Source: Pseudoips prasinana (lineage: Eukaryota > Arthropoda > Insecta > Lepidoptera > Nolidae). From it: a DNA stretch of 64,000 nt. Positions 1 to 12,000 of the stretch are shown piece by piece. The translations under genes and the position numbers were made by a program. The stretch is from positions 5,047,001-5,111,000 of the forward strand of contig OX621246.1 in the NCBI GenBank assembly GCA_951640165.1. Direction: 5' to 3'. Below the pieces are notes generated by a model. That model searched no databases and had not been told where the DNA came from. It worked only from the letters and a program-made list of their open reading frames with translations. Each line of letters starts with the position of its first letter. Positions within the stretch are counted from its first letter, which is position 1.

Positions 1-850
1 TCAATATGTGCTTAGATATTATACGAACAGGTATGTAGTTATGTAGTGAACTAAACTGTAGTATTAGTAAGCAGGTTTATGGAAATATTTTTCAGCACTG
101 ATTTACAGTATGTATTTTGTATTATTTTATTTAGGGAACCGGACAGCTTAAGAAACTTATTAGAATGAATATTATAGATTTAGGGTTTTAGAAATTATGT
201 AAAAGTCCTTTGGTACCAAAATTATATGAATGAAACAAGTTTTTAAAATCGCCGCGCAATAGTTTACGCTTCTAGTCATGATGTCATACGTGTGTAAATA
301 AACAGCAAAATGCCGTGGGGGTTTATAAAAAAAGTTTTGTGGAGTTTTATGAAGTTTAAGAATAATAAATTCGAATGCTGTGGTGTTAAGTGTTGCAGCA
401 CTATGATTTTAAATAACGTGTTCTTATAATTGCATGAGTGTTTGTAACGTTGACAATATATATGAACTTTGAAATTTGATCCTTAAATTTCAAGGTTTTC
501 GTTTGATTAATTGATCCTTAAATAAAAATATAAAATAATGGAACATATGACAAATCCATAGATCTGCTTACCGTCGAATATAATTTGACACTACGGCGGA
601 AATCATTTATTGTTTACTTACATATGACGTCAGTCGTTGAGATAGGTGTTTGTTTGACGTGATGAATGAATACTAATATTAGATTTTATTCGGTGGTTTA
701 AAAACATCGTTAGTATTCCACAAAAATATTTAAAGTGGTTTAAATAAAATCGTTATTATTGCACAACATTTTTAAATTGATATCTTTAAAATCTATACCC
801 ATTCTGGCTAGCTCAATTTTAAATTTCTTCATGATCACTGACCGAATGAT
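1..850. other. AT-rich non-coding flank
   Basis: AT-rich sequence left of the DIRS element. I see no convincing exon on either strand. I looked here on the minus strand for the missing last exon of the sorting nexin gene and did not find it. A short minus-strand reading frame ends at 740, but it is mostly terminal repeat of the neighbouring element. Confidence 0.5.
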
Positions 851-867
851 TATTATGTGTTCCGATT

Positions 868-1031
868 GACGTCCGAAGTCCATTATGGGAGAGAGTACAT
901 CGTCTGATTTCCGGTGCAGGTCGCTAAATTTAACTACTTCCGTTTCATAAACTGTGCCTACAGCGCCCCCTATGCTCCGTTCTGGAACTAAACTGACAAA
1001 CAAAGACAAACCGCCATATTGTGTCATTGTT
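868..1031 (+). repeat. DIRS left inverted terminal repeat
   Basis: The sequence from GACGTCCGAAGTCCATT to GTGTCATTGT recurs inverted at 5481-5643 with few differences. The outer 17 bases (851-867) are specific to this end and reappear, inverted, in the internal complementary region. Confidence 0.88.
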
Positions 1032-1184
1032 GCGTCGTTTTTCCACGCGTGCAGTCGTTAAAAAGTTTAAAAATTTATTTTTATAGTGTTAAATGTTAAA
1101 ATAAAACTTCGAGATTAAAAGTAGAAGTTAATTTCAAACAAGCATTGTTTGTCTTCCGTTTCTTGAAACCTCAAACTTTCAACA

Positions 1185-2120
1185 ATGAGTGACGAGGTTA
1201 TCGGGCCTAATCAAAATAAAACTAAGTGTGGATAGTGGTTCGAGTTCTTCGGATATTTCATCGGATTCGTCGGAGAATAAAGACGAAGAACCAAGGAAAC
1301 GCCGAAAGCGGGACTAGTCGCGAGATCTGGATGAAAGGTTTGACTTATTGTCACAACAATTGGTGAGTCATGTGAATAAGGTTTTAACCTCGATTCATGC
1401 TATTACTGGTTTTGCACCGGCAGCACCGCCCTTACACTTACAGATACCAACAATTTACAATAATAAAATGTGTCTAATCTAGCTTCAACTTCCATTCAAA
1501 AGTCGACAACGACTGGAGCACAGTTTTTACGTCCGCCAATAATAGAGGTAGGTAGTTTTGTTGATTTAAGTGTTTCGGTAAAAGAACCTTACCGAAAACA
1601 ATTCAGACACGTGTAGACAACGAACGAACAACGTGTTTATTGATTAATTGATTGACAAAATTAAAGATATGCAAACATTTGAACTTAGACGTCTCGAAGA
1701 CTCTTTTAGTCCATTACGTTGGTTCCATGTGGAACGTAGTTTTGCTGCGTTATCTAATTTTTAGCACAGAACGAATTCGTTAGTACTGCCTTACAGAGTC
1801 AGGTTGATTGGTCAAATTCTTCAGACGTTCAGCTTAATGCTTCCTCTGTTTATGAAAACATGAAACAGCTATTTGGTAATCACTGGTTATAAGACAGTTT
1901 GTCACGATATTCTTCAGATAATTTGCCGTAAGCGGGCCGAGGTGTAGGAATTACGCCGTAGAGATCTCTTAAACAATTTAAAGGATAGATATATCAGAGA
2001 AATATAGAGAAAATACGCCCTTCGTGTGATTATATGTTTAACCCTAGCTTATTAACAGTATATATACAAAAAAAAAAGTTGTGGTATAGATAAATTAAAA
2101 AAGCAGGCACTATCTGCTAC
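1185..2120 (+). pseudogene. DIRS gag-like remnant
   Basis: An ATG at 1185 opens a short frame that stops within about 50 bases. Ser/Glu-rich and later fragments in shifting frames follow for about 900 bases. Position, between the left inverted repeat and the RT, fits the DIRS gag-like ORF. No diagnostic motif survives, so the call rests on position. Confidence 0.4.
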
Positions 2121-2177
2121 TCTTATTCGGCCCAAATTCACGGTGCCCTCAATTTCTACTGCCAATGCAAAGCCATT

Positions 2178-2438
2178 TGCCTGCTGGCGTGGTTGGCAAA
2201 TGCTTGCTTTTCACGTCGGAGGTCGTGGGTTCGATTCCCACCCAGGACAGATAATTGTGTGCGTGAACATGTCTGTTTGTCCTGAGTCTGGGTGTAATTA
2301 TCAATATAAGTGTGTATTTACAAAAAGAAAACTGGTATATGTATTATATCAGTGATCTGGTTTCCATAGTACAAGCTCTGCTTAGTATGGGATCAGATGG
2401 CCGTGTGTTAATAATGTCCCAGGATATTATTATTATTT
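2178..2438 (+). mobile_element. tRNA-derived SINE (family 1) inside DIRS
   Basis: A tRNA-like head (GGCGTGGTTGGCAAATGC, then a B box in GGTTCGATTCCCACCCAGG) is followed by the family body (ATGTCTGTTTGTCCTGAGTC, later TTTGGGATCAGATGG-like) and an ATTATTATT tail. Many copies recur in this window, which shows it is a SINE and not a tRNA gene. It interrupts the gag/RT region of the DIRS element. Confidence 0.85.
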
Positions 2439-2649
2439 TGAGTCTGGCAAAATGCCAATAAAACTAAACAAGCCGAAATCAGAGATTCTGAGCGATTCTA
2501 TCCAAATAATTCCTCAGCCAAAAGGATGGGCGGAGAGGGAAGCAAGTACAAAATGGGAGGAAAGGCGAGTAGTAAAAATAAATGACTACAGGTGAAAATC
2601 CTGTAGTCGCGGGTGTCTAACTAGGTGTCTAAGACTCTATCGACACACC

Positions 2650-3905
2650 TGGCCTCGTTTCAATGCACCCAACGTAATATTGAAACTAATAGCAGGTGTT
2701 CGAATTCCTTTCAACAAGGCACCTCCATTTTTTCTTCCAACCTTGGAGGTATTAGCAAAATTTCTTAGCTTAAATTCAGAACTTAGTTCAATTGAGAATT
2801 TCAGAACCCGCTCCCCTGACACCATCTTTCATATCTCCGCTGTTCATAATTCCCAAGATCGCGGGAAAAAATCGAACAATTATTATTTTCACCGGGACAG
2901 AGACGTTTTGGACGTTCAAGTAAAGAGAGCCATACGTTTTCTGATCAGCTTAGGTTGGTGGATAATTACGAAAAAATTGGTTATGACACCGACGAGATTA
3001 ATAAACCTTCAAGGAATCGTATGGGACACCAAATCCAACACCAAGTCCCTGCCCTTGGCCAAAATAGATAATTTGTCGGAATTTGCTAGTGCGACTTGCA
3101 GCCGGCAGTTGGAACCTAAAGCAGGCGCAACGCCTCTTAGGACATCTCAACTTTGCGACTTTCATCACCCATCGGGGAAGGTTGCATTGCCGAGTCCTGC
3201 AGTACCACAGCAACAAGCTCAGGAGGTATTCCCACTTACAAAAACAGTATCCGGACGCGGTACGTACAGAGCTGGTACAGTGGTGGGGACACCTCAACTT
3301 TGCGACTTTCGTCACCCACCGGGGAAGGTTGCATTGTCGAGTCCTGCAGTACCACAGCAACAAGCTCAGAAGGTATTCCCACTTACAAAAGCAGTATCCG
3401 GACGCGGTACGTACAGAGCTGGTACAGTGGTGGTTAGAGAACAACAGTCAGAGGACACCAGTTCATCCTCAGAGAATGGTCACGAACCACGTCATTACCG
3501 ACGCGTTGGACATTCAATGAGGAGCCCTTGTCAACAACGAAATGATGAAAGGGTCATGGGAACACTGCCAGAGAAAATGGCACTGCAATTTGAAGGAGAT
3601 GTATGCAGTGATTGCCGCCTTATCATTCAAAGTTGCTCCAAGACTCGACAGTAATTCTTCAGAACGACAACAGAGCAGTAGTTTCTTATATAAGGAACGA
3701 GGGAGGAACCCGGTCACTACAACTGCTGGTTCTGACTCAAAAACTGCTGGATCTAGTAGACCACTTCAATGTTGTACTTCTCCCCCACTATTTACCGGGA
3801 CTGTTCAACACCGAAGCCGACCACCTCTCGCGCAATCGCGCCGGCTCAGAGTGGCATCTCACTGTAGAAGCAACCACAAAGCTGTTCTACCTGTGAGGAA
3901 CACCA
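2650..3905 (+). pseudogene. DIRS reverse transcriptase / RNase H (broken)
   Basis: Pieces typical of DIRS RT-RH appear in changing frames. There is an RT start with GVRIPFNKAPPF near 2700, then LGWWIITKK...LQGIVWDTKSNTKSLP near 2950-3060, then a thumb region with LLGHLNFATF. An RNase H piece with ILQNDNRAVVSYIRNEGGT and LPGLFNTEADHLSR lies at 3612-3896. The stretch that should carry the RT catalytic aspartates is missing, which implies an internal deletion near 2830-2900. A 147-bp in-frame tandem duplication lies within it. Not functional. Confidence 0.8.
3140..3433 (+). repeat. 147-bp tandem duplication within DIRS RT region
   Basis: Copies 3140-3286 and 3287-3433 are near-identical. The unit is exactly 49 codons, so the frame is kept and a 49-residue segment of the RT thumb/connection region is doubled. 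Confidence 0.9.
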
Positions 3906-4379
3906 GACAGACTTGTTCGCGTCTCGGACCACTCACGTGGTAACAAACTATGTTACTCTAGACTTGCTCGACTCGAACGCCTGCTTTCACGACGAGTTCA
4001 GCAGATCTTGGCACTATCGACTGGCATGGTTGTTTCCGCCGCTCAGTCTGATACCCAGAGTGCTGGGCCACCTCAACTCTGCCTCAGGTCGGTACACAAT
4101 AGTGGCACCCAAGTGGAAGAAGCTCTTTTTGACCTAAAAACACGTGCTCTAAGACGACCAGTGAAAATCCGAGATCTGAGCACCAGCCTGGTGGACACAA
4201 TGACAATGTACCGCCAGTTGAAGTGAGCAATCTAAACCTGGAAGCTTGGCTCATTTCGGTTGGGACACGCTGACGGATACATGAACATCGCAGGAGAAAA
4301 ATTATTATTATCGTGCTGGAATGTGGAATGTAATAAGTAGCTAAGGTTTTGTCAGGAAAATAGTATAAATTCTAGTGTA

Positions 4380-5091
4380 CCTGAACCGGCAAATGTGGCT
4401 AGATATCTCGGTTATCTGTATTTATCTCATGGTCTCTCCTACCGAACCATTCTAGTTCATAACTGGGCTATAGCATCCGTTTGGGAAACTTTAACGAATA
4501 AAAAAATAGCGTCAAGCCGAATAGTGAATCATATTCTCAAAGCTATTTCCTTGGCAAAGCCGGCTTCTCCTAAAGTATTACAATATAGATTTAAATAGTC
4601 TATATTAAGTAGCTAGCTACTTAATATAGACTATTTAAATCTACACTACACTGCTGCCATTTTGCTGTTATCATCGGGTCGCAGAGTACATGACCTTACT
4701 CTCTTACATGTTGATGGTGACCATTTTATTGATGATGTTGGTTCTATTACCTTGCATCCCATATTTGGGTCAAAAACTGATCCATCTTTTTATCAACAAT
4801 CAAGTTGGACATTTGTAGCTGCTCTTGACCAACACATCGATGCAATATACTGGTTACGCCCTCTTGTTAATATGACACAATATGAGAGGAAATATTAATA
4901 ATCTTTTCTTAGCAACTAAAGACCCTACTAAACCAGCGATGATCGGAGGTTGGATAAAACTTCCTTTAGCAGAGTCTGGTATTCAAGCCTCAGCTGGAAT
5001 TTACGGAGTGGCGGTGTCATCTTTAAATTGGGTAGAAAATTATCACATTAATGATATTCTAGGTAAAGGTAACTTGACAAAAAAAGCATAA
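4380..5091 (+). pseudogene. DIRS tyrosine recombinase (broken)
   Basis: The first half is at 4395-4598, with a helical N-terminal domain (VARYLGYLYLSHGLSYRTI). A palindrome at 4586-4643 cuts the frame. The catalytic domain resumes with LLSSGRRVHDLTLLHVDGDH, whose Arg is the first catalytic residue of the R-H-R-Y tetrad. It then continues at 4882-5091 in another frame (NNLFLATKDPTKPA, then ASAGIYGVAVSS). The block that should carry H-x-x-R reads as degenerate. Not functional. Confidence 0.75.
4586..4643. repeat. 58-bp perfect palindrome in the recombinase gene
   Basis: Two 29-bp arms meet without a spacer at AGCT|AGCT. The left arm starts TAGATTTAAATAGTC and the right arm is its exact reverse complement. 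It introduces a stop in the tyrosine recombinase frame. Confidence 0.95.
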
Positions 5092-5340
5092 TTTTAGAAA
5101 ATTCTATCAATAACATATAATTAATACATCAAATACAGATATAACTTCTGAGAAATTTCTGTCAGAGTATTTTCATACTAAATCTTAATATTTCATTGGA
5201 AGATATTTGATTAATGTCAATTTGGATATCAATATGTGGTTAATGCCTTGCTTCAATTAAATATAATGAATCACATTGTTGCGTTTTTAAATAAATATTA
5301 TTTTATGACAAATACAACCCACCAGGAGATAACAAACAGT

Positions 5341-5441
5341 CTCTCATAATGGACTTCGGACGTCAATCGGAACACATAATATAAAAATTTTACCTTCCAA
5401 TAAAATTTGTATTATGTTTCCTAAGACGTCCGAAGTCCAGA
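5341..5441. repeat. DIRS internal complementary region
   Basis: The first part (through CGGAACACATAATA) is the reverse complement of the left outer end (851-875). The second part (to GACGTCCGAAGTCC) is the reverse complement of the right outer end (about 5630-5692). In DIRS elements this region is thought to template closure of the circular intermediate. Confidence 0.88.
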
Positions 5442-5480
5442 TAATGTCTTCCTGGGGCTACATCCATCATTATGAGCCGA

Positions 5481-5643
5481 ACAATGACACAATATGGCGG
5501 TTTGTCTTTGTTTGTCAGTTTAGTTCCAGAACGGAGCATAGGGGGCGCTGTAGGCACAGTTTAAGAAACGGAAGTAGTTAAATTTAGCGACCTGCACCGG
5601 AAATCAGACGATGTACTCTCTCCCATAATGGACTTCGGACGTC
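5481..5643 (-). repeat. DIRS right inverted terminal repeat
   Basis: Reverse complement of 868-1031. The outer extension (5644-5692, CTTAGGAAACATAATAC...) is specific to the right end and is mirrored in the internal complementary region. Confidence 0.88.
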
Positions 5644-5702
5644 TTAGGAAACATAATACAATTTTTATTGGAAGATAAAATTTTTATATTATCAATAATA
5701 TG

Positions 5703-5790
5703 TAATTAATTTTTACTGGTTGCCACAGGCTCTGCTCAAGTTTGGGATCAGGTGACAGTGTGTTGGTTCTCTCAAGATATATGTTGATCA
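5703..5790 (+). mobile_element. SINE family 1, 3' tail fragment
   Basis: Carries the 3' body of the SINE (GGTTGCCACAGGCTCTGC, TTTGGGATCAGGTGACAGTG) without the tRNA-like head. Confidence 0.6.
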
Positions 5791-5842
5791 TTACAAGACT
5801 AACGAGTTTCACTAAGGGACAATGATTATATGTTGAAATGAC

Positions 5843-6018
5843 CTGTTTATTCAAATGTGGTTTCTGTATGGTCTCGAAGACATCATGCAACGCGCGCGGC
5901 AGGCCGGCGCCCAGCAGCAGCGCGGCGGGCGGCACGCGTGCCAGCAGCTGGCGCCGCGCCAGTTCACGCTGCGCCACCGGGTCGTTGCGCGCCGACGACT
6001 TCTTACCGAACAGTACAC
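5843..6018 (-). CDS. Snx14: Snx14 exon 16 (C-terminal nexin domain)
   Basis: Acceptor GGCAG at 6019-6020, donor GT at 5841-5842 (CAG|GTCATT, a weak donor). Phase 1 from exon 15 joins to give GVLFGKKSS. It ends [16 protein letters not shown], matching the conserved QQPVLNKQ end of the SNX14 nexin-C domain. GC-rich, unlike the surrounding repeats. Antisense ORFs over it are shadows. Confidence 0.9.
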
Positions 6019-9000
6019 CTGCCAATACATCACGATTTATGTAGAACACTTCCATTGCCAGACAAAGGCCTCCCCCATTTGAATTGGCGGGATATGCCAT
6101 AATCGCCACGCTTAGCAGAGTGATTGGCGGTTGCAGTATTATAGTTTTAGTACTTAAAGTTCTCTGATATCTGAAATGATGGGATGATGATATTCTTCGC
6201 TGTCACCACACAGCGTATACAGACTGCATGAAGTCTATTTATTGTTTCAATTACAACGGTACCAGGAAAAGTTGTATAGTACTCACCATGTCCTAACCTA
6301 ATAAGGTGTGCTAGTCGCCTCTCCGACAGTAGTTTCCGTAGCGTTCTGTCCAGCAGCACGTCGAACGCGTCGTCTATTAGATCCTTGGTGAGGCTCAGCA
6401 CGCTGCCCACGACACTCGATATGAAACTGCTTACTCGGATTATTTTTATTACTGCAATAAAAAAAATGGCAATTGAGTATCAGTGCCCCATTTCACCCCT
6501 GTTAAACTTAATTAATTATAGCCTATTTTTTATTCGGATTTCTTGTTTTTCGGCAGTTGGTCTAGTGTTTAGTGACCCTGTCTGCTAAGCACGAGGTCGT
6601 GGGTTCAATTCCCAACCGGGACAAATCTTTGTGTGATGAACACAAGTATTAGTATTTGTAGTATTTGTTTTGTGTAACTCTCAATATTATGTAGAAATAT
6701 ATAAGTTAGTTTATAAGTTGTCTGGTTGCCATAGTACGGGCTCGGCTAGTTTGGGATCAGATGGTAGTGTGTTAGTTGTCCCAAGATATTTATTTATTAT
6801 TTATAAGCTATATTACTACAAATATTCATCAAAAGCGGTTCCACAACTTTTGCGTGAAAGAGTAACCAACATCCATACACACAAATTTAATATTAGTAAG
6901 ATGTCTATACTTTTTTACTTGCATATTGTAATCGTAAGTGATCAGTGTGTAATTTTTTTATCATGTCTTAATCTTCTGCAGTACTATCACATCCACCTAC
7001 ATCACATTTTATTTGACATACATACAAATTGTCTCGTTATATCATTCGGTAACCAGCTTTGCTCTGGCGGTAAGTAGAACTAACTAAGGTAAGGTGCTTA
7101 AATTCTTTGCGGGATCCAAGACAGAGATTATCGTATGCAGTACCTTAATTGGCTCACCTTTTAATTTTTAATACTCATTCCTTGAATAGTTATATACTGT
7201 TGAGACGGTCAGTAATTACTGTAATTACATACTGGTAAGGTTCAAAAGTGCACTTCTCTACTTACTACTACGACGACTACTACTGATACTTGTAAAAAAC
7301 CAACAACTTCGCAAGACTAGATAGCTAACATCATAAGAAACAACTTATGTTATAATAGTTCGGACATAACTCAATGCATGCAAAAAAAAGAATATCAAGT
7401 TTTTGTTGTCGGAACGCCGCCGGTTCATTATAACCATATTGAATACGCGAATAAACAACAGATCTGCACCCGAGTTGATTATTAGTTATTTACCAAAATT
7501 TTCTTTTACGTTGCGATTTAGCCTATACCATCACTAAGCCTAGGAAAGCTTTGGCCTAGGAGGGAAGTACTATGCCAATAAATCGAATATCTATTAATAG
7601 ACCTAAATTACCCGAGACGCTCATAGGTTAAGCAACTAGGCTCGCGGTTGGTCCATAGATGGGTGACCACCAAAGAGGTTTATTTTCACTGCCCTGACAT
7701 TTCTAGGTCTATGTTTCATTCATACGACGCTTGCTCTACGTTAATAATAATAACACTTTCATGACTGAGAGACTAGATAAGTAGGTCAAATTTAATAGGG
7801 TTTGACTCGGACCCCTTTCCCCGCGCCCTCGCAGTAGAATGTTTACGTAATCTTTACGATGCGCGTAGAGTTATAAACATTCAAGCGGGAAATTTAATTA
7901 ATACTTATTTATGTACGAAAATAAAATCTAACAAATTATCAAAAGTTGTTGCTTATGGTGTTAGCTATCTACTCCTGCGAGGTTGTTGGTGTTTTACAAG
8001 TAACCTTGAGCAGGAAAGTATTGGATTATATTTCATACTAACATTAACAGGAGAGATTCAAGTTGAGGGTATATTATCCCTGTTATGATGATAGCAAAGT
8101 ATGATATTTGCATTTTGAACGAATGAAATGAATGAATGATTTAATTATTTTGCCAGAATTGTAGTACACATTATTGACATACATTTTGTTTAGTGTATTT
8201 TTTCATGTTGTTGTAACGAATTTCACTTGAAATCAATAAAATTCTAATTAGTATACAACTTACACAGAAACATAAGACAGTGCGTGAACCGGAGCACACA
8301 GTTCTGATAGTGCGCGTCGCCCAGCCCCAGCACGGGCTGCGTGCCGAAGTTGTCCCCGAACACGGAGGCGTGGATGTCACGGGTGCGGCGCGGGCGCGCG
8401 GCCGGCTCCACGTGCACGTCCTCCGACACTTCCTGCGCCTCTTCTATGTCGCGGACGGAACCCTGTTTTCTGCAATATATACAATCATATAATATATTGA
8501 CGGGCCTGTTGGCGTGGTTGGTAGATACGCTGCCTTTCACGCCGGAGGTCGTGGGTTCGATTCCCACCCGGGACAAATATTTGTGTGCATGAACATGTCT
8601 GTTTGTCCTGAGTCTGGGTGTATAATGTATGTATCTCCGGAATGTAGTTGATACAAAAGTACTCAGACTCACCTATCTTGCTCTCTGCCAATCACTCACC
8701 CAATACTGCATCGCCTCCTGGGGAGGAACAGATAAAACCTACCTCCTTAAACTAGAACGTGCCCAAAGGGCTCTCTTAAAGGTTGGTTGGAAGCTGCCGT
8801 ATCAATTTCCTACCACTGAACTTTATAAAACCTGTAGCGTTCTCACTGTTCGTAAACTGTTTTTCCTGAATATTATCCTTACCACGCACTCGCAGACCCC
8901 GTATGATCCTTCCAAAATCAACTCCGTCCGCCGAAAACATACTGTCTGCCCCCCGATCTCTGTTAGGACAAGTCAGGGTCAACGGTGTTTTTACTTCCTC

Positions 9001-12000
9001 GGTAATTATGTGTACAATAGAGCTAACAAAATTCTGAACTTATATCCAATGAGTAGACTAGAATGCAAAAAAGCAGTCACTAGTTGGCTACTTGACTTGG
9101 ACTATGTCGAAACCGAAGAGATCATTCTCACTTTAAAATAATGGCCTGGCTAACTGTATACACGCTCACTCATACATAAACATTAATTTACTTCACTAAC
9201 ACCCACACACACACGCACGCACACACACCCACACACTCACACACGCACTCACACACGCGCTCACACACACTCTCCCACACACACATACACCTGTTTTGTT
9301 ATTTGTTTTTTTTTCTATTTGTAGTATTCTCTTTTATTTTTCAAAGTACATGTAGATTGTGTCTCGTTCAACATATGTCTTTATGTATCAATTCTTTAAT
9401 AGGTACCAAAGGGAGAGCCTGGAGATTTGTCATACAGGTTTCGAACCTAGTACAGACTCCAGCTCTCACTAAGGTCTAAGTGTGAACCCCTACCATGATA
9501 CTGTAATACTGTACTTGCCTTTTAGAGAGAAAATAAATGAACATTATTATTATTAAATATAGGTCATAAGTATGTATTTACAAAACAAAAATAATATATG
9601 TAGTATATCAGTTATCTGGTTTCCATAGTACAAGCTCTGCTTAGTTTGGGATCAGATGACCGTGTGTAAATAATGTCCCAGGATATTATATTATATGCAA
9701 AATATCCATTTATTCTTACAGGAAATATTGGCAACATTTTATTAATGCATGGAATTGAGATAGTTTCGTAAGAGATTTAATATATTTTAATCGGGCGGCC
9801 TTGGTTGGACCTGTCCGTTCAACGACTTGAAAGTAGTTGAATTCAAAGTACGCGTAACTTTCAATTGAAATACGATTCGACGTTAGAATTTGATTCGTGC
9901 GGACAGTGGTTCCCCGCCAAGTTAAGTTCAATTCAACATTTCCTTCACTATTTCTTTTAAATTTTCTTTATTTACTAATATTTTCCTTCAGCTATCGTCA
10001 TTATTTTGGTACCTTGTTTTATTCTTGAACGATCCCTATAAATGGTGATTTTTAGTCAATGATTTTTTTATAACAATAAATAGTTGAGACTAGAAATCAA
10101 TCTGCAAAAGGGATAAATAATAGCAGTGACAACCCGTGCCTGGCACTTCGACGGTCGCGCCAGATATAGTACTGCGTCGTTATCATTCTGAAGTTTACTA
10201 CAACTTTTAAAACGATTAGACCGCAGACCGACACCTGGGGCTCTACCGGCTGAATGGCGATCAAATAAATTAAGATTAAAAATTACTTAATCAATCGTTA
10301 AATTGGCTTCAACGTTGACAATTGATTCCGGACCATTCATGACGTCACAGGAAGCCGAATTACCTAACGATTGATTAAGTAATTTTAAATTTTATTTGAA
10401 CGCCATTTAAGAAATCGATGTTCGGCGACTTAGCCGGTAGAACCCCTGTCGCAAAAGGTGGATGATGAGCTATCATCACGTTCATCTCCTTTTCTTCATG
10501 ACGGCTGTAGCTTCTTCGTCATCTAGAGCAATAGTAATAAAAGCCAATTCTTCAAATGAAAAATCCATCGTTCCTTGTTCACAACACTAGCACGTTCGTT
10601 CTGAAGTACTGTCACGGTGCGTATGCATTATAAATATCCGTCAGTAGTTACTAACCACTTTCCGTTCCCTGTCCCGTCGTACCCCGTGCACATCCTGTCC
10701 ACGTTACGTATGCAGCGACCTTTAGGCGCCTTTTTCGACATCCACGCGATGTGGTAAGGGGTGGCCTTGCTTTTCTTTTTAGCCAAAACTACACAATTAC
10801 GAAACTATCACAACTAATATTACTGTAATTGTTTATGCAACTGTACATAGGTCCAATATAAAAAGGCCGAAACTAAAAATCATTTTAAAGAGCAGCCGAA
10901 TGACGTCCACTTCTAGGCAAGGCCTCATCAAAAGATTTCTACCATGGAGTTGTGTCCACCATTTGGAGGCATGTACCATAATTGCCACGTTTGGCAGATG
11001 GGTTGATCATAGTAAACAGGGAGACGCTGTTGCAAGTTCTCTGTTAGATATTCCCTAAGGACGACTTCTACGCCCGCACCGGGATGTAGTGGCAATATTC
11101 TGCGTTACCTAATTTTGAAAATATTAAAGATAAATTCAAGAAAAATAATTGAAAAATGAAGATTGTTTCAGTAGTTTCTGAATCTTTACCCAGCAGGTGA
11201 TTGTCCAGTAAAACGAAAAATAAATAAAGCGAACAATATTTAACAAATATACTCACAAAGCCTGATACCGCTCGATGTCCGATGACACCAATAAATTCCT
11301 AAGGAAACTCTCCAAATGCTGCCCCTTTTCTTTCCTCAACCGATGCGCGACCGACTGGTATATGTTAGCTATGTCCGTACTGTTAGCATTCAATGTAGAC
11401 GCTTGCACTACCATGGAGAAATCGCCGTCTTCTGTCAGAAATATTCGGAGCAATTCACTTGTTTGAAGAAGGCTCTTTTGTAGTAACCGTTGTAGGAAAT
11501 CTTCATACTTATACCGTAAAGTTTCTAGGGGACTGTTATCTCTGTAACAATTAGAAGTTAAATTATTAAAGTATTGTATTATTTAGTGCAAAAAGCGCTG
11601 ATGAAATCAACAAGATGTAACCACCCATCAAGTCCATTATATAATTAAGTCCAAGAGTGACACTCCATATGTTCAAAGTTCTGGGCAAAGCTTGACCGGT
11701 CCTTATGACGTTGCAAGGTTAGTCATAAGGACCGGTCAGGCTTTGCCCAGAGACCTGAACATATAGAGTGTCACTCTGTAGTCAAACCTAGCAATAACAT
11801 AAATTGCTTTTCAATTGCAAATTCGTCTTATTCATCGCTAATACGAATTTAGAGTTGAAGAAGAATTGGGTAATTTTATAATCGTCTGGCTTCTACTAGA
11901 CACATCATGAGAATACGGATGGTTTAAACTTCGCAGCGGTTTAAACCGTGATATCATCATCATATCAGTTGAAAGAAGTCCACTGCCGGAGACAGGCCTC

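Larger units (their letters stand above)
851..5692 (+). mobile_element. DIRS-like tyrosine-recombinase retrotransposon (degenerate)
   Basis: The element has the diagnostic DIRS layout. Inverted terminal repeats sit at 868-1031 and 5481-5643, with different outer extensions at 851-867 and 5644-5692. An internal complementary region at 5341-5441 is the reverse complement of both outer ends joined together. Between them, in plus orientation, are gag-like remnants, reverse transcriptase and RNase H pieces, and a tyrosine recombinase. All frames are broken and the RT core is deleted, so this is a dead copy. It lies left of the last SNX14 exon found, in opposite orientation. No target-site duplication is visible, as expected for recombinase-mediated integration. 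Confidence 0.88.

Noticed and set aside
740..1027. 95-aa minus-strand ORF
   Set aside because: Two thirds of it is DIRS terminal inverted repeat; no protein family resemblance.
2178..2260. tRNA gene (A and B boxes)
   Set aside because: The same head is followed by a shared non-tRNA body and ATT tail in many copies across the window. It is a SINE. Same reasoning for 6550, 8500, 15927, 27596, 28258 and 36522.
5838..6102. Plus-strand Arg/Ala-rich ORFs
   Set aside because: Shadows of the GC-rich SNX14 exon 16 on the minus strand.
9190..9295. Functional CA microsatellite locus
   Set aside because: It is the CA-rich 3' UTR of a LINE; the counterpart in LINE-C is at 42690-42760.
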